The position numbers and the translations under genes were made by a program. Under the pieces are notes generated by a model, which saw only the letters and a program-made list of their open reading frames with translations, did no database searches and was not told where the DNA came from. This document shows positions 16,050 through 24,718 of a stretch of DNA of 64,000 nucleotides, in pieces; positions within the stretch are counted from its first letter, which is position 1; each line of letters begins with the position of its first letter. Origin of the DNA: UBA6898 sp964463135. GTDB taxonomy: Bacteria; Nitrospirota; Thermodesulfovibrionia; Thermodesulfovibrionales; UBA6898. Location: contig CAYXBA010000002.1 in NCBI GenBank assembly GCA_964463135.1, forward strand, positions 186,001 to 250,000, written 5' to 3'.

Positions 16050-17059
16050 GTCGCAAAGCAGAGAGCGCAGATCAGAGAGCAGGGGACGAAAATGCGCGAA
16101 TAACGCTATACGCTTCACGCTTTACGGAAAATGGCGTTGCCCTGATGATGGTGCTCTGGATCCTTGTGCTTCTGAGCATCCTGTCGATGAATTTTCTCAG
16201 ATCGACCCGATGGGTTACGGGGAGCACGCACAATCTGAAGGAAGAGACCCTGGCTTACTATCAGGCGTTGTCCGGCTTCAATGAGGCCCTGCAATATATA
16301 CATTCTGATAAAGACCCCCAGGTGGACTTCCTCGACGAGGAAGGGAATTTCTGGATCGATAATGAGACGACCCCGGTCACCGGCACGAGAGAGACAGAAG
16401 ATGGAGAGGTTGAGATACGCATTACGGATGAGAATTCGCGGATCAATATCAATTTTGCCCAGCAGGACCGGCTCCGCAAACTTCTTCAGACTGCAGGTGT
16501 TAAAGAAGAAGAGATCATAATCATTATGGATTCGGTCATGGACTGGAAGGACCCTGACAAGGAACATCATCTCTCAGGCGCTGAAGATGATTATTATGAA
16601 GGACTTAAGGATCCGTACAAGGCCAAAAACGCTCTTTTTGACGCACCGGAAGAACTGGTGCTGGTCAGGGGCATGAAACCCGAATATCTTTTTGGGAACG
16701 GGAGCGGTAATGCAGGATTGCTTCCGCTCATAACGACATTTGGAAAGAATGCGATTAATATCAATACCGTCTCGCCCGAGGTGATGCAGTTGCTTGGCTT
16801 TGGCGAGGTTGAGATAGCAACGATCCTCAAGCAGAGGAATAAGGATTTCGGGGGCTTCAGGTTCATACCCCCTCAGTTCTCTGCGCTCGGTCTGACCGCT
16901 ATGTCAACGCAGACATTCAGGATAGAGGTGACCGCAAGGGCAAAAGGCAGTCCTATCGGTTCCCGGATAACCGGCATTGTCAGCAGGGAGAATACCCCCA
17001 AGGGAATTGAATTGAGAACGATCTACTGGAGAGAACGTGCCGAGACTGTTAGCAGTTGA
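16046..17059 (+). CDS. gspK: Type II secretion minor pseudopilin GspK
   Basis: 337 aa from GTG 16046, which overlaps the gspE stop. After an unusual charged leader of about 30 residues comes the pseudopilin helix GVALMMVLWILVLLSILSMN. A large globular domain follows, with the GspK-type INININ blocks (SRININFAQQDRL and AININTVSPEVM), metal-binding acidic residues and a helix-hairpin-like part. GspK caps the pseudopilus tip. The leader codons for ARITLYASRFT are a 7-bp-period repeat (16103-16127) that also occurs outside genes. The N-terminus may therefore have been extended by repeat insertion; no other in-frame start exists before the helix. Confidence 0.87.
   Translation: MSRKAESADQRAGDENARITLYASRFTENGVALMMVLWILVLLSILSMNFLRSTRWVTGSTHNLKEETLAYYQALSGFNEALQYIHSDKDPQVDFLDEEGNFWIDNETTPVTGTRETEDGEVEIRITDENSRININFAQQDRLRKLLQTAGVKEEEIIIIMDSVMDWKDPDKEHHLSGAEDDYYEGLKDPYKAKNALFDAPEELVLVRGMKPEYLFGNGSGNAGLLPLITTFGKNAININTVSPEVMQLLGFGEVEIATILKQRNKDFGGFRFIPPQFSALGLTAMSTQTFRIEVTARAKGSPIGSRITGIVSRENTPKGIELRTIYWRERAETVSS
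16103..16127 (+). repeat. ACGCNNN heptad repeat copy inside gspK
   Basis: ACGC-tat-ACGC-ttc-ACGC-ttt-ACGG, 25 bp with an exact 7-bp period. It matches the anchors and the ttACGG end of the copy at 6066-6090. It codes for part of the GspK leader (TLYASRFT). Confidence 0.65.
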
Positions 17060-18305
17060 TATAGACAGCAAATACCTGCGTATGTCTGTTGCCGACAGAC
17101 GGCTGAAGCGCATTACCTATCTGCGTTCAGAAGGCATCGGCCTGCCTGCTGACAGGGAAGAGGGGAACAGGACGTTGACCGAAGCCCTTCAGCAGTGGAA
17201 GAAGAGCTATGCGCCTTCCGGTGTTGTTGTCGGGCTTTCGCTGCAGCATTTCACCTGCAAGCTCCTTGATATGCCCGCCCTCAACAGGGAAGATATGAGA
17301 AGGGCCCTGCTCTTTGAACTGGAAAAACACCTGCCTCTCGCTGTTGACGAATACATCTTTGATTTCCTGATGATCAGGACGGCTGCGGGCATAAAGACCC
17401 TGGTCTTTTCGATAAAGAAGGAGGCGGTCAGTTCCCTGGTAAAACTGATCACCGATGCCGGCCTGGAAGTCCTCTCTGTCCGCTGCAGGGTCATGGATGT
17501 GCTGACAAGCATGATCGGCATCGGCAGCGAGAAAGCGGTGAAAGGCATTTTTGTGCTTGCAACGGATGACGGATACGAAATGGCCGGCATTGAGGATTCC
17601 CTGCCGCGTGCCCTGAAGAGGGTCCCTGCCGGCGCTGATCTTGCCGATGCTCTCGACGTTTTCAGCAAAACCTATCCCGGCAAGGTCTACTGCTCGGGTC
17701 CGGTCGATCAGCTCACAGCGGAACGCTTTACCATGACAAAGTCCCAGATCACGGTGCCGAATGCGCTGATCTATGCCTTTGTGCAGAGAGCACGGCTGAA
17801 TCTTGAATTTATCCCGCAGGAGCTCGTCAGGCAGAAGAAAGACCCGTATCCTTATTTGATCGGAGGTCTTGCTGCCGCAGCCCTCTGCCTCTATCTGCTG
17901 ACCGGTTTTATTGCCTATTTCAAGGATGCGCGCACGCTGCGCAGGATCGAGTCGGGGATCGAGACCATAAAGAGCAAGGCCTCGGGCGTGATCGAGGCGA
18001 GAAAGAAGCTGGAAACGCTTCAGGATGACAGAAAGACGGTCCTTGATTTTCAATACCGTTCGAACATGGCGGTCAGAGTATTGAGAGACCTTACGAAGGT
18101 CGTTCCTGATAATACCTGGATCATCAATTTCGTTGTTGATGAAAAGGGTCTGGTGGAGATCGAGGGTTTCTCGAAAAAGACCTCGGACCTGGTGACGGCG
18201 CTGGACAAATCGAAACTCTTTCAGAATATTTCTTTTGCTGCGCCTATCCTGTCCCGTGACGGCGAGGAGCGTTTTTCGCTAAAGTTCGAGGTGAAAGAAC
18301 CATGA
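17037..18305 (+). CDS. gspL: GspL-like type II secretion inner-membrane protein (PilM-PilN type fusion)
   Basis: 422 aa. Residues 1-265 form an actin-like PilM/GspL cytoplasmic domain (LLAVDIDSKYLRMSVADR start; GLSLQHFTCKLLDMPALNREDM). One transmembrane helix lies at about 278-298 (IGGLAAAALCLYLLTGFIA). A coiled coil and a small ferredoxin-like periplasmic domain like PilN/GspL end the protein. GspL links the GspE motor to GspM. The start is GTG 17037, overlapping gspK by 23 bp; the next ATG overlaps the stop. Confidence 0.88.
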   Translation: MPRLLAVDIDSKYLRMSVADRRLKRITYLRSEGIGLPADREEGNRTLTEALQQWKKSYAPSGVVVGLSLQHFTCKLLDMPALNREDMRRALLFELEKHLPLAVDEYIFDFLMIRTAAGIKTLVFSIKKEAVSSLVKLITDAGLEVLSVRCRVMDVLTSMIGIGSEKAVKGIFVLATDDGYEMAGIEDSLPRALKRVPAGADLADALDVFSKTYPGKVYCSGPVDQLTAERFTMTKSQITVPNALIYAFVQRARLNLEFIPQELVRQKKDPYPYLIGGLAAAALCLYLLTGFIAYFKDARTLRRIESGIETIKSKASGVIEARKKLETLQDDRKTVLDFQYRSNMAVRVLRDLTKVVPDNTWIINFVVDEKGLVEIEGFSKKTSDLVTALDKSKLFQNISFAAPILSRDGEERFSLKFEVKEP

Positions 18306-18838
18306 CCATGAACAGAAAACAGTACGGCATGCTTGCCGCTGTCCTGGTCCTTATACTGCTCCTTTTTCAGACCTATGTCCTCACACCGCGGTCCGAGACC
18401 ATGCGCGAGGAGATCCAGACCAAGGCGGTCACACTGCAGAAATACGAGACATACATGGAAGGTTCCTCCATTACGGATGCAGAGATCCGGAAGGTCGGCG
18501 AAGACATGAAGGTGGTTGAAACGAAACTGGTGAAGGAATCATCAGAATTTCTAGCTGCTGCCCGCGTGCAGAAGGACCTCTCAGAGCTCACGCAGAGCGC
18601 CGGGCTGAGCATACAGACCATCAGGCCTCTCAATACGGTGAAGGCAAAGAACTTCTTTTTCATTCCGGTCTATTTTGAAGGCAGCGGGACGATCAAGCAG
18701 ATCGGCGAGTTCCTGAATGCAATCGAAAAGCACGCACTGCTGCTTAAAATAGATAAGATGTCGGTAAATGTGACAAATATACAGAACCCGAGAGAACTGC
18801 GCTTTAAGATGCAGATATCCGGATTGGGCAAGATATGA
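18302..18838 (+). CDS. gspM: GspM/PilO-like type II secretion protein
   Basis: 178 aa. A short cytoplasmic start, one membrane helix (residues 8-25), a coiled-coil segment and a PilO/GspM ferredoxin-like periplasmic domain ending FKMQISGLGKI. Position between gspL and gspC and the overlaps on both sides (4 bp each) support the assignment more than sequence signature does. Confidence 0.8.
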   Translation: MTMNRKQYGMLAAVLVLILLLFQTYVLTPRSETMREEIQTKAVTLQKYETYMEGSSITDAEIRKVGEDMKVVETKLVKESSEFLAAARVQKDLSELTQSAGLSIQTIRPLNTVKAKNFFFIPVYFEGSGTIKQIGEFLNAIEKHALLLKIDKMSVNVTNIQNPRELRFKMQISGLGKI

Positions 18839-19335
18839 TACGGAAGATCGTTCTCCTTGTCGTCGCTGCCGTACTATTGCTCGCAGCAGGCTGGAAGTTC
18901 ACGGTCAGCGCAGTGCTGTATAATCCGCTCTCCGAAACCCTTGTAAAAAAGGCAAAGATACGCGAGTCGGAGCCGGCCAAGGCTGCCTATGCGGCTGCGT
19001 GGGACAGTGTCATCCATGACAAGAACCTCTTTAACATCCTGCGCACGTACAAGGAACCGGTACCGGTCCGTGCTGCAGCACCACCTCCGCCTCCGCCAAA
19101 AAAGCCGGACCTTGCTCTTAAAGGCATTATCCTCGACACCTTTGGGGACTATGTTGCGTACGTCGAGATCAATCAGGGAAAATCCACCCAGCTGCGCAAG
19201 GGAGACAAAATCGAAGATATCGAGGTTTCTGATATAACAGAAAAGGCAGTTATGTTAAAATGGATGAACGAAACAATTACGCTTACCATAGAAAAAGTGA
19301 AGACTCTATCCGGCAGACCGAGGGCAGGTAAATGA
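18835..19335 (+). CDS. gspC: GspC-like type II secretion protein
   Basis: 166 aa. N-terminal membrane helix (VLLVVAAVLLLAAGWKF), a linker with HDKNLFNILRTY, a proline stretch (PPPPPPKK), then a homology-region domain DLALKGIILDTFGDYVAYVEI...LRKGDKIEDIEV typical of GspC/PilP. It connects the inner-membrane platform to the secretin GspD encoded next (4-bp overlap). No PDZ domain is present, so it is a short GspC. Confidence 0.82.
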   Translation: MIRKIVLLVVAAVLLLAAGWKFTVSAVLYNPLSETLVKKAKIRESEPAKAAYAAAWDSVIHDKNLFNILRTYKEPVPVRAAAPPPPPPKKPDLALKGIILDTFGDYVAYVEINQGKSTQLRKGDKIEDIEVSDITEKAVMLKWMNETITLTIEKVKTLSGRPRAGK

Positions 19336-21341
19336 AGCTGAGAGTGATCAGTATATGTCTTATCATCCTTTTCGTCAGTGCATGCGGCGCCAAGCAGGCT
19401 GCCAAGCCGGACGAGAATATTGTTGTTCCGCCTGTGGTAGAGGCGCCGAAGCTCCCTGATATCACTCCTCCGGCTGAAGCGAAAGAAGAAAAGAAGAAGC
19501 CGGAAAAGACCGTTGCCGAGAAGGCGCCGGCTGAGCAGTATGTCATGCTCAATTTCGAGAATGCCGATATCGAGACGGTCGTCTCAACGATCTCGGACAT
19601 GCTGAAGATCAATTACATCCTTGCTCCCGGTGTCACCGGAAAGATCACGATCCAATCCCATAACAAAATACCGGTCAGCGAGCTTTTCTCTACGTTTCAG
19701 ACCGTGCTGGAGTTCAATGGCTTTACTGCCGTAAAGGAAGGCAGTTTTTACCGCATTGTGCCTATTGACACGGCAAAGCAGCAGCCTGTCCAGATTCAGA
19801 CAGGCAAGAAACCTGTGGTGGGCAAGGATTCGAGCTTTGTGACCCAGGAGATACCGCTTGAATACGTGAAGGCCAGCGATGTGGCGAACACGGTCAGAAA
19901 CCTCATGCCAAAGGGAACGGACATCATTGTCTATGAACCTTCGAACATGCTGATCGTTACCGCTCTGCCATCGGGCATACTGAAATTTCTGAAACTGCTT
20001 GAGGCCATAGATGTTCCTTCCACCGAGCGCGACAATTCTCGGACCTTTATCTACTACGTTGAAAATGGAGAGGCCAAGAAGCTTGCAGAAGTGCTCAAGA
20101 CACTGTATGGCAAGAAGTCAGGAACCGGAACACCGGCACCTGTTCGGCCCCAGGCGCCGGCAACGCCGGCACCTGCTGCAAGGAGGACTCCTGGTCAGCC
20201 GGCAACTGCTTCTGCGGGAGCGACGGTCCAGTCAGATACCTTTGCTGCAGAACTCGAAGGAGACATTGATATTGCTGCGTACGAAGATATCAATGCCCTG
20301 ATCATCAAGTCATCTCCGCGGGCGTATCTGGTGCTTCTCGAGACGCTCAAAAAACTGGATATCCAGCCAAAGCAGGTTTTGATAGAAGTGCTTGTCGCAG
20401 AAATCAGCCTTACGGATGAGACAAAGCTCGGTCTTGAATGGCTGATAAAAGGCCATAGCCGTATTAACAATCAAAATTTCGATTACCTCACTGGCAATGT
20501 GAGCAAGCCTGCTGATTGGTTCACTACTCCAGTTACTGATCCGCCTACTACACCTGACCTCATTAATACTCTTCTAAATCCGGTTGTTTCATCCGGAGGT
20601 TTTGCGACATTAATTGATCCGACTAAGTTCATGGCCGTGATCAGTGCTGCCGCAACGCTTGGTGATGTGAATGTGCTTTTAAGCCCTCATGTCCTTGCGC
20701 TTGACAATAAAGAGGCAAAGATCGAGATCGCGAATGAGGTGCCTGTTGCAACCTCTATTACCGATACAACAGCAGTGACGTCCAACATCACATCAACATC
20801 GCAGGTCCAGTATAAGTCAGCCGGCGTTATCCTGACGGTTACCCCGCACATCAATGACAAAAAACAGGTCACGCTCAAGATCGTGCAGGAAGTCAGCGAG
20901 TTGGGTGAGTCCGTTCAGGTCGGTGGTGGTCAGTATCAGGGATTTATAACAAGAAAGGCAAATACTACTGCTATTGTCCAGGATGGCCACACACTGGTCA
21001 TCGGAGGCATCCTGAGCGACCGGAAGGAGCAGTCACGAAATGGACTGCCTTTCCTGAGCAAGATACCGGTCCTCGGATATCTCTTCGGCACGACCACTGA
21101 TTCTCTCAAGAAAAGGGAGCTTATTATCATGGTTACCCCCCATGTTGTCGCAAATCATGACGAGGCCGACGCACTGACTGTTGAATACAATGGCAGGGTC
21201 AAAGAGCTCAGGAAACAGATCCAGAAGAGAGAGAAGAAATTGCAGGAGTCTGCCGAACAGGCTCGGCTGGACGTAAAGGAAGAAAAAGAAGCAGCTGAGG
21301 AAGCGCAGAAGGCAGAACAGAAACAGCAATTAGAGCGATAA
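19332..21341 (+). CDS. gspD: Type II secretion secretin GspD
   Basis: 669 aa outer-membrane channel. The lipoprotein signal ends VSACGAKQ (lipobox Cys17). An N0 domain starts at YVMLNFENADIETVVSTIS, with N1-N2 repeats after it. A low-complexity Ala/Pro linker lies at residues 265-300. The secretin core runs from about 340, with the LSPHVLALDNKEAKIEI, VGGGQYQGFITRK and VIGGILSDRKEQSRNGLPFLSKIPVLGYLFG-type blocks, and a charged coiled-coil tail closes the protein. It is the last gene of the Gsp run and is followed by a terminator. Confidence 0.95.
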   Translation: MKLRVISICLIILFVSACGAKQAAKPDENIVVPPVVEAPKLPDITPPAEAKEEKKKPEKTVAEKAPAEQYVMLNFENADIETVVSTISDMLKINYILAPGVTGKITIQSHNKIPVSELFSTFQTVLEFNGFTAVKEGSFYRIVPIDTAKQQPVQIQTGKKPVVGKDSSFVTQEIPLEYVKASDVANTVRNLMPKGTDIIVYEPSNMLIVTALPSGILKFLKLLEAIDVPSTERDNSRTFIYYVENGEAKKLAEVLKTLYGKKSGTGTPAPVRPQAPATPAPAARRTPGQPATASAGATVQSDTFAAELEGDIDIAAYEDINALIIKSSPRAYLVLLETLKKLDIQPKQVLIEVLVAEISLTDETKLGLEWLIKGHSRINNQNFDYLTGNVSKPADWFTTPVTDPPTTPDLINTLLNPVVSSGGFATLIDPTKFMAVISAAATLGDVNVLLSPHVLALDNKEAKIEIANEVPVATSITDTTAVTSNITSTSQVQYKSAGVILTVTPHINDKKQVTLKIVQEVSELGESVQVGGGQYQGFITRKANTTAIVQDGHTLVIGGILSDRKEQSRNGLPFLSKIPVLGYLFGTTTDSLKKRELIIMVTPHVVANHDEADALTVEYNGRVKELRKQIQKREKKLQESAEQARLDVKEEKEAAEEAQKAEQKQQLER

Positions 21342-21365
21342 AATAATTCGGCAACATTTAAAGAG

Positions 21366-21387
21366 CGGGCGCAATGCCCGTTTTTTT
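21366..21387 (+). terminator. Intrinsic terminator after gspD
   Basis: CGGGC-GCAAT-GCCCG stem-loop (21366-21380) followed by seven T (21381-21387). It ends the mobA-to-gspD run, and the T-tract overlaps the stop of the convergent downstream gene. Confidence 0.85.
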
Positions 21388-22306
21388 ATGAATGGGTCAG
21401 CAGCTCTTCTACGGTGATCAGGACCGATTCGCTGAGCGAGACAAGGTTGTAACCGCCCTCAAGGCAGAATATATAAGGGATAGCTGCTTTCGATGAGAGT
21501 ATGCCCCTCACGATGTTCCTGATCCCCTCGTTCGTCACCCGCAGGCCTGCCAACGGGTCAGCAGCGTGCAGATCATATCCAGCCGAGACCAGCACAATAT
21601 CCGGATCAAATCTCGATACAAGCCCCGGGAGGATATCCTGATACGCATGGAAATAGTCCTTGTCTCCTGAGCCGCTCTGCATAGTGATGTTGTAGGTAAA
21701 GCCAGTGCCTTTTCCGCGTCCGCGCTCAGCATCTGCTCCTGTACCGGGATAGTGGGGGAATTGATGCGTGCTGAAGTAATAGACCGTATCATCTTCCTCA
21801 AAAATGTGCTGGGTACCGTTCCCATGATGCACATCAAAATCGACGATAAAGACCTTTTGAAAACCTGCCTTCTGCGCATAGCGTGCGCCGACAGCGACGT
21901 TATTGAAAATGCAGAACCCCATCGCACTGTCTGTTTCGGCATGGTGACCCGGAGGCCTCACCGCGCAAAAGGCCCTTTCGATCTCTCCTGACTTGCACCG
22001 TTCTATCGCTTCTGTAACAGCACCGGCTGCAAAGAAGGCAGCTTCTGCCGTATGCGGCGACAGATAGGTGTCCGGATCATAATATCCGGTGAACTGCCTG
22101 ATCTCAGATAAATAGGTCGCAGTATGCACGGCAAGGATATCCTGTTCAGACGCTTTTCGCGGCTTCAGATGATGCAGGGATTTCCAGTGGGGCGACCGCT
22201 GTAACCTCTCGTTGATCGCAATAAGCCGGTCCTTTGATTCAGGATGGGCAATCGGCATCTCATGGAGCAGAAAAATATCATCGTAAACATATCCTACTTT
22301 TTTCAT
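21386..22306 (-). CDS. Histone deacetylase superfamily hydrolase (AcuC/HDAC-like)
   Basis: 306 aa zinc deacetylase fold. RPPGHHAETDSAMGFCIFNN near residue 118 (catalytic His pair), IVDFDVHHGNGTQ near 155 (zinc Asp/His) and LVSAGYDLHAADPLAG near 240 (second zinc Asp) are all kept. Bacterial members deacetylate polyamines, acetoin-pathway proteins or acetyl-CoA synthetase. An Acs gene occurs in the same window, but no operon link is seen. Starts at ATG 22306 (MKKVGYVYDD). Confidence 0.93.
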   Translation of the reverse strand: MKKVGYVYDDIFLLHEMPIAHPESKDRLIAINERLQRSPHWKSLHHLKPRKASEQDILAVHTATYLSEIRQFTGYYDPDTYLSPHTAEAAFFAAGAVTEAIERCKSGEIERAFCAVRPPGHHAETDSAMGFCIFNNVAVGARYAQKAGFQKVFIVDFDVHHGNGTQHIFEEDDTVYYFSTHQFPHYPGTGADAERGRGKGTGFTYNITMQSGSGDKDYFHAYQDILPGLVSRFDPDIVLVSAGYDLHAADPLAGLRVTNEGIRNIVRGILSSKAAIPYIFCLEGGYNLVSLSESVLITVEELLTHS

Positions 22307-22447
22307 GTAGTAATTTTAGCACGTTGCCTTAAAAAGAAAAACAGCGGACAGGAGGGCTGTTGCATGCGGAAAGGTATTGCAAATATTCTTTAACCAGCAC
22401 TTTTTGTTCTGCTCATTCCGGTGGGTACAAGTAACTGAGGAGATGCT

Positions 22448-22594
22448 GTGACTCGGGCGCGTGCAATACTTGTTCTTGCCATCAATCTTTTTATTATCAC
22501 TAGCAGGTTGACGGCTGATGCGCCTGTTTTTTTGCTGAGTCTGATCTACATGTGTATAATCGCGACCCAGGCTTCGACATGGGTGATAGGATGA
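22448..22594 (+). CDS. Possible 48-aa hydrophobic small protein
   Basis: GTG at 22448 preceded by GAGGAG at 5 bp. The reading has two hydrophobic stretches (AILVLAINLFII and APVFLLSLIYMCIIA) separated by a short polar turn, ending in TGA 22592-22594. It lies in the otherwise empty spacer between the deacetylase gene and thrS. The minus-strand alternative at 22316-22708 is less convincing. No family recognised. Confidence 0.25.
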   Translation: MTRARAILVLAINLFIITSRLTADAPVFLLSLIYMCIIATQASTWVIG

Positions 22595-22745
22595 CTGGTC
22601 CACGCCGCAGGAGAGTGCCATGCTGCTGGAAGATCTATAGTTTTTGAGGAAATCGATCGTTTGATCGCAGTCAGTGCAATGATCCGGCAGTAAAACCACT
22701 CTATACATAAGGGCCTCTTTGCAGGCCTTGTTTCAGCTAAAGTGA
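22595..22745. other. Spacer upstream of thrS with a small hairpin
   Basis: AAGGGCCT (22709-22716) pairs with AGGCCTT (22723-22729) with one bulged G, followed by GTTT. It could be a weak terminator of anything transcribed from upstream. No T-box-like sequence and no tRNA was found. Confidence 0.3.
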
Positions 22746-22775
22746 TTGAAATTGCGTTAAACCTTCCTGTATCAT
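22746..22775 (+). promoter_or_regulatory. Candidate promoter of the thrS-infC operon
   Basis: TTGAAA (22746-22751), an 18-bp spacer and TATCAT (22770-22775). It would give a leader of about 35 nt to the proposed AUU start of thrS at 22819. Confidence 0.5.
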
Positions 22776-22818
22776 ATCCGCATTCTGCAATGATTCTCGT
22801 GTTTGGAGGTAACAGGAT

Positions 22819-24714
22819 ATTAACGTTCGATTAAGTGATGGCAGTGAGAGAAATTTCAGCGAAATTTCCGATCTCGAAAAATATCTCGCAAAAGCAAAAG
22901 CCTTAGCGGTCAGGATCAACGGACACCTTTCAGACCTCAGTTCCCTCAGGGAGATCAAGGACAATGACACGGTCGAACCGGTCACCTTTGATTCAGATGA
23001 GGGCAGGGACCTTTATCGGCACAGCACATCCCATGTTATGGCCCATGCGGTCAAAAATCTCTTCCCGCAGGCAAAGGTAGCTATTGGGCCGTCTATCCAG
23101 GATGGCTTTTATTATGACTTTGATATTGACCGCGCCTTTACCCCTGATGATCTGACAGCCATAGAGAAAGAGATGGAGTCAATCATAAAGAAGAACGCAG
23201 CCTTTGTGCGGAGGGAGATGACAAAGGACGAGGCGTTGAGCCTCTTTGCTAAGAGCGGCGAGACCTATAAGGTGGAACTGCTTCAGAGTATTGATGCAAA
23301 GACAGTCACGGTCTATGATCAGGACGGTTTTATGGACCTCTGCAGGGGTCCCCATCTTCCCTCTACCGGCAGGATCGCTGCGGTGAAGCTTCTGAGCATA
23401 GCCGGTGCTTACTGGCGGGGTGATGAAAAGAACAAGATGCTCCAGAGGATCTATGGCACTGCCTTCAATAATCCGAAGGACCTGAAGAAATATCTCGATT
23501 TTCTTGAAGAGGTGAAGAAGCGGGACCACCGCCGCCTCGGCAAGGAACTGGACCTGTTCAGCATCAATGAGGAGGTCGGGCCGGGCCTGATCCTCTGGCA
23601 CCCCAATGGGGCCATGATCCGGAAGACGATCGAGGATTTTTGGCGCGACGAACATCAGAAGGCCGGGTATAAACTTCTGTACAGTCCGCATATCGCACGC
23701 CTTGACGTATGGAAGACGAGCGGCCATCTCGATTTCTACAATGAGAACATGTATTCGCCGATGGAAGTGGAGGGCATGCAGTATGAACTGAAGCCCATGA
23801 ACTGCCCGTTCCATATCTATATCTACAAGAATTCGCTCAGGAGCTACCGGGATTTCCCGATGCGGTATGCGGAACTCGGGACCGTGTACCGGTTTGAACG
23901 GTCAGGCGTGCTCCATGGCCTGCTGCGCGTCCGGGGCTTTACGCAGGACGATGCACATATCTTTACCCGCGAAGACCAGATCGAGGCCGAGATCCTGCAG
24001 GTGCTGGACTTTATCCTGTTCATCCTGCGCACCTTCGGGTTCGAGCAGTTCGAGACCTATCTCTCGACACGTCCTGAAAAATATGTCGGCAGTGACGAGC
24101 ATTGGCAGAAGGCGACCGCAGCGCTTGAGGATGCACTCAAGGCAAAGGGTCTGAGCTATAATATTGATAACGGCGGCGGCGCATTCTACGGGCCGAAGAT
24201 CGACATCAAGGTGAAGGACTCGCTCGGCAGGTCATGGCAATGCAGCACGATCCAGGTCGATTTCAATCTGCCGGAGCGGTTCGATATGACGTACCGCGGT
24301 TCTGACGGCAAGGAGCACCGGCCGATCATGGTGCACCGGGCGCTTATGGGTTCGCTGGAACGTTTTTTTGGCGTCCTGGTCGAGCATTATGCAGGGGCCT
24401 TTCCGCTCTGGCTCGCGCCGGTCCAGATGTCGGTGCTCACCATATCGGAAAAACATGCGGGATATGCGGAAAAGATCGCAGCCGCTCTTTCGCAGAAGGG
24501 TATTCGTATTGATCTCGATGCGGATGACGAGAAGATCGGCAATAAGATCAGGAAGAGTACCATAAGAAAGATCCCATACGCCATCGTGATCGGTGATAAG
24601 GAAATGGAGCAGAATTTGTTGAGCTTAAGGAAGCGCAATGGGGAGAATGTCGGCCCGTTTGCGATCGATGAACTCATATCTTTTCTTTGTGAAGAGATCA
24701 ACCTCAGGAGGTGA
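22819..24714 (+). CDS. thrS: Threonyl-tRNA synthetase, proposed AUU start
   Basis: 631 aa if started at ATT 22819. A start at ATG 23038 would drop the whole N-terminal TGS domain. The frame upstream of that ATG is open back to a TAA at 22810 and codes a good TGS domain (INVRLSDGSERNF; AVRINGHLSDL; VTFDSDEGRDLYRHSTSHVM). No ATG, GTG or TTG occurs in that stretch; GGAGGT lies 9 nt before the ATT. Class II catalytic motifs and zinc ligands follow (NCPFHIYIY, QDDAHIF, HRALMGSLERF). It charges tRNA-Thr and heads the translation operon. infC follows 4 bp later. The rare start is inferred; a wrong base is the alternative. Confidence 0.93.
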   Translation: MNVRLSDGSERNFSEISDLEKYLAKAKALAVRINGHLSDLSSLREIKDNDTVEPVTFDSDEGRDLYRHSTSHVMAHAVKNLFPQAKVAIGPSIQDGFYYDFDIDRAFTPDDLTAIEKEMESIIKKNAAFVRREMTKDEALSLFAKSGETYKVELLQSIDAKTVTVYDQDGFMDLCRGPHLPSTGRIAAVKLLSIAGAYWRGDEKNKMLQRIYGTAFNNPKDLKKYLDFLEEVKKRDHRRLGKELDLFSINEEVGPGLILWHPNGAMIRKTIEDFWRDEHQKAGYKLLYSPHIARLDVWKTSGHLDFYNENMYSPMEVEGMQYELKPMNCPFHIYIYKNSLRSYRDFPMRYAELGTVYRFERSGVLHGLLRVRGFTQDDAHIFTREDQIEAEILQVLDFILFILRTFGFEQFETYLSTRPEKYVGSDEHWQKATAALEDALKAKGLSYNIDNGGGAFYGPKIDIKVKDSLGRSWQCSTIQVDFNLPERFDMTYRGSDGKEHRPIMVHRALMGSLERFFGVLVEHYAGAFPLWLAPVQMSVLTISEKHAGYAEKIAAALSQKGIRIDLDADDEKIGNKIRKSTIRKIPYAIVIGDKEMEQNLLSLRKRNGENVGPFAIDELISFLCEEINLRR

Positions 24715-24718
24715 AAAC

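Noticed and set aside
22316..22708. 130-residue minus-strand ORF
   Set aside because: Cys/His/Ser-rich chance reading without ribosome site or similarity I recognise.
22307..22818. T-box riboswitch upstream of thrS
   Set aside because: No AGGGTGGNACCGCG-like sequence or antiterminator pair was found.
23038..23040. ATG start for thrS
   Set aside because: It would delete an intact TGS domain that is in frame upstream.
24638..24718. Upstream ATG start for infC
   Set aside because: The extra residues are out-of-frame thrS codons; AUC with AGGAGG fits IF-3 length and known biology.
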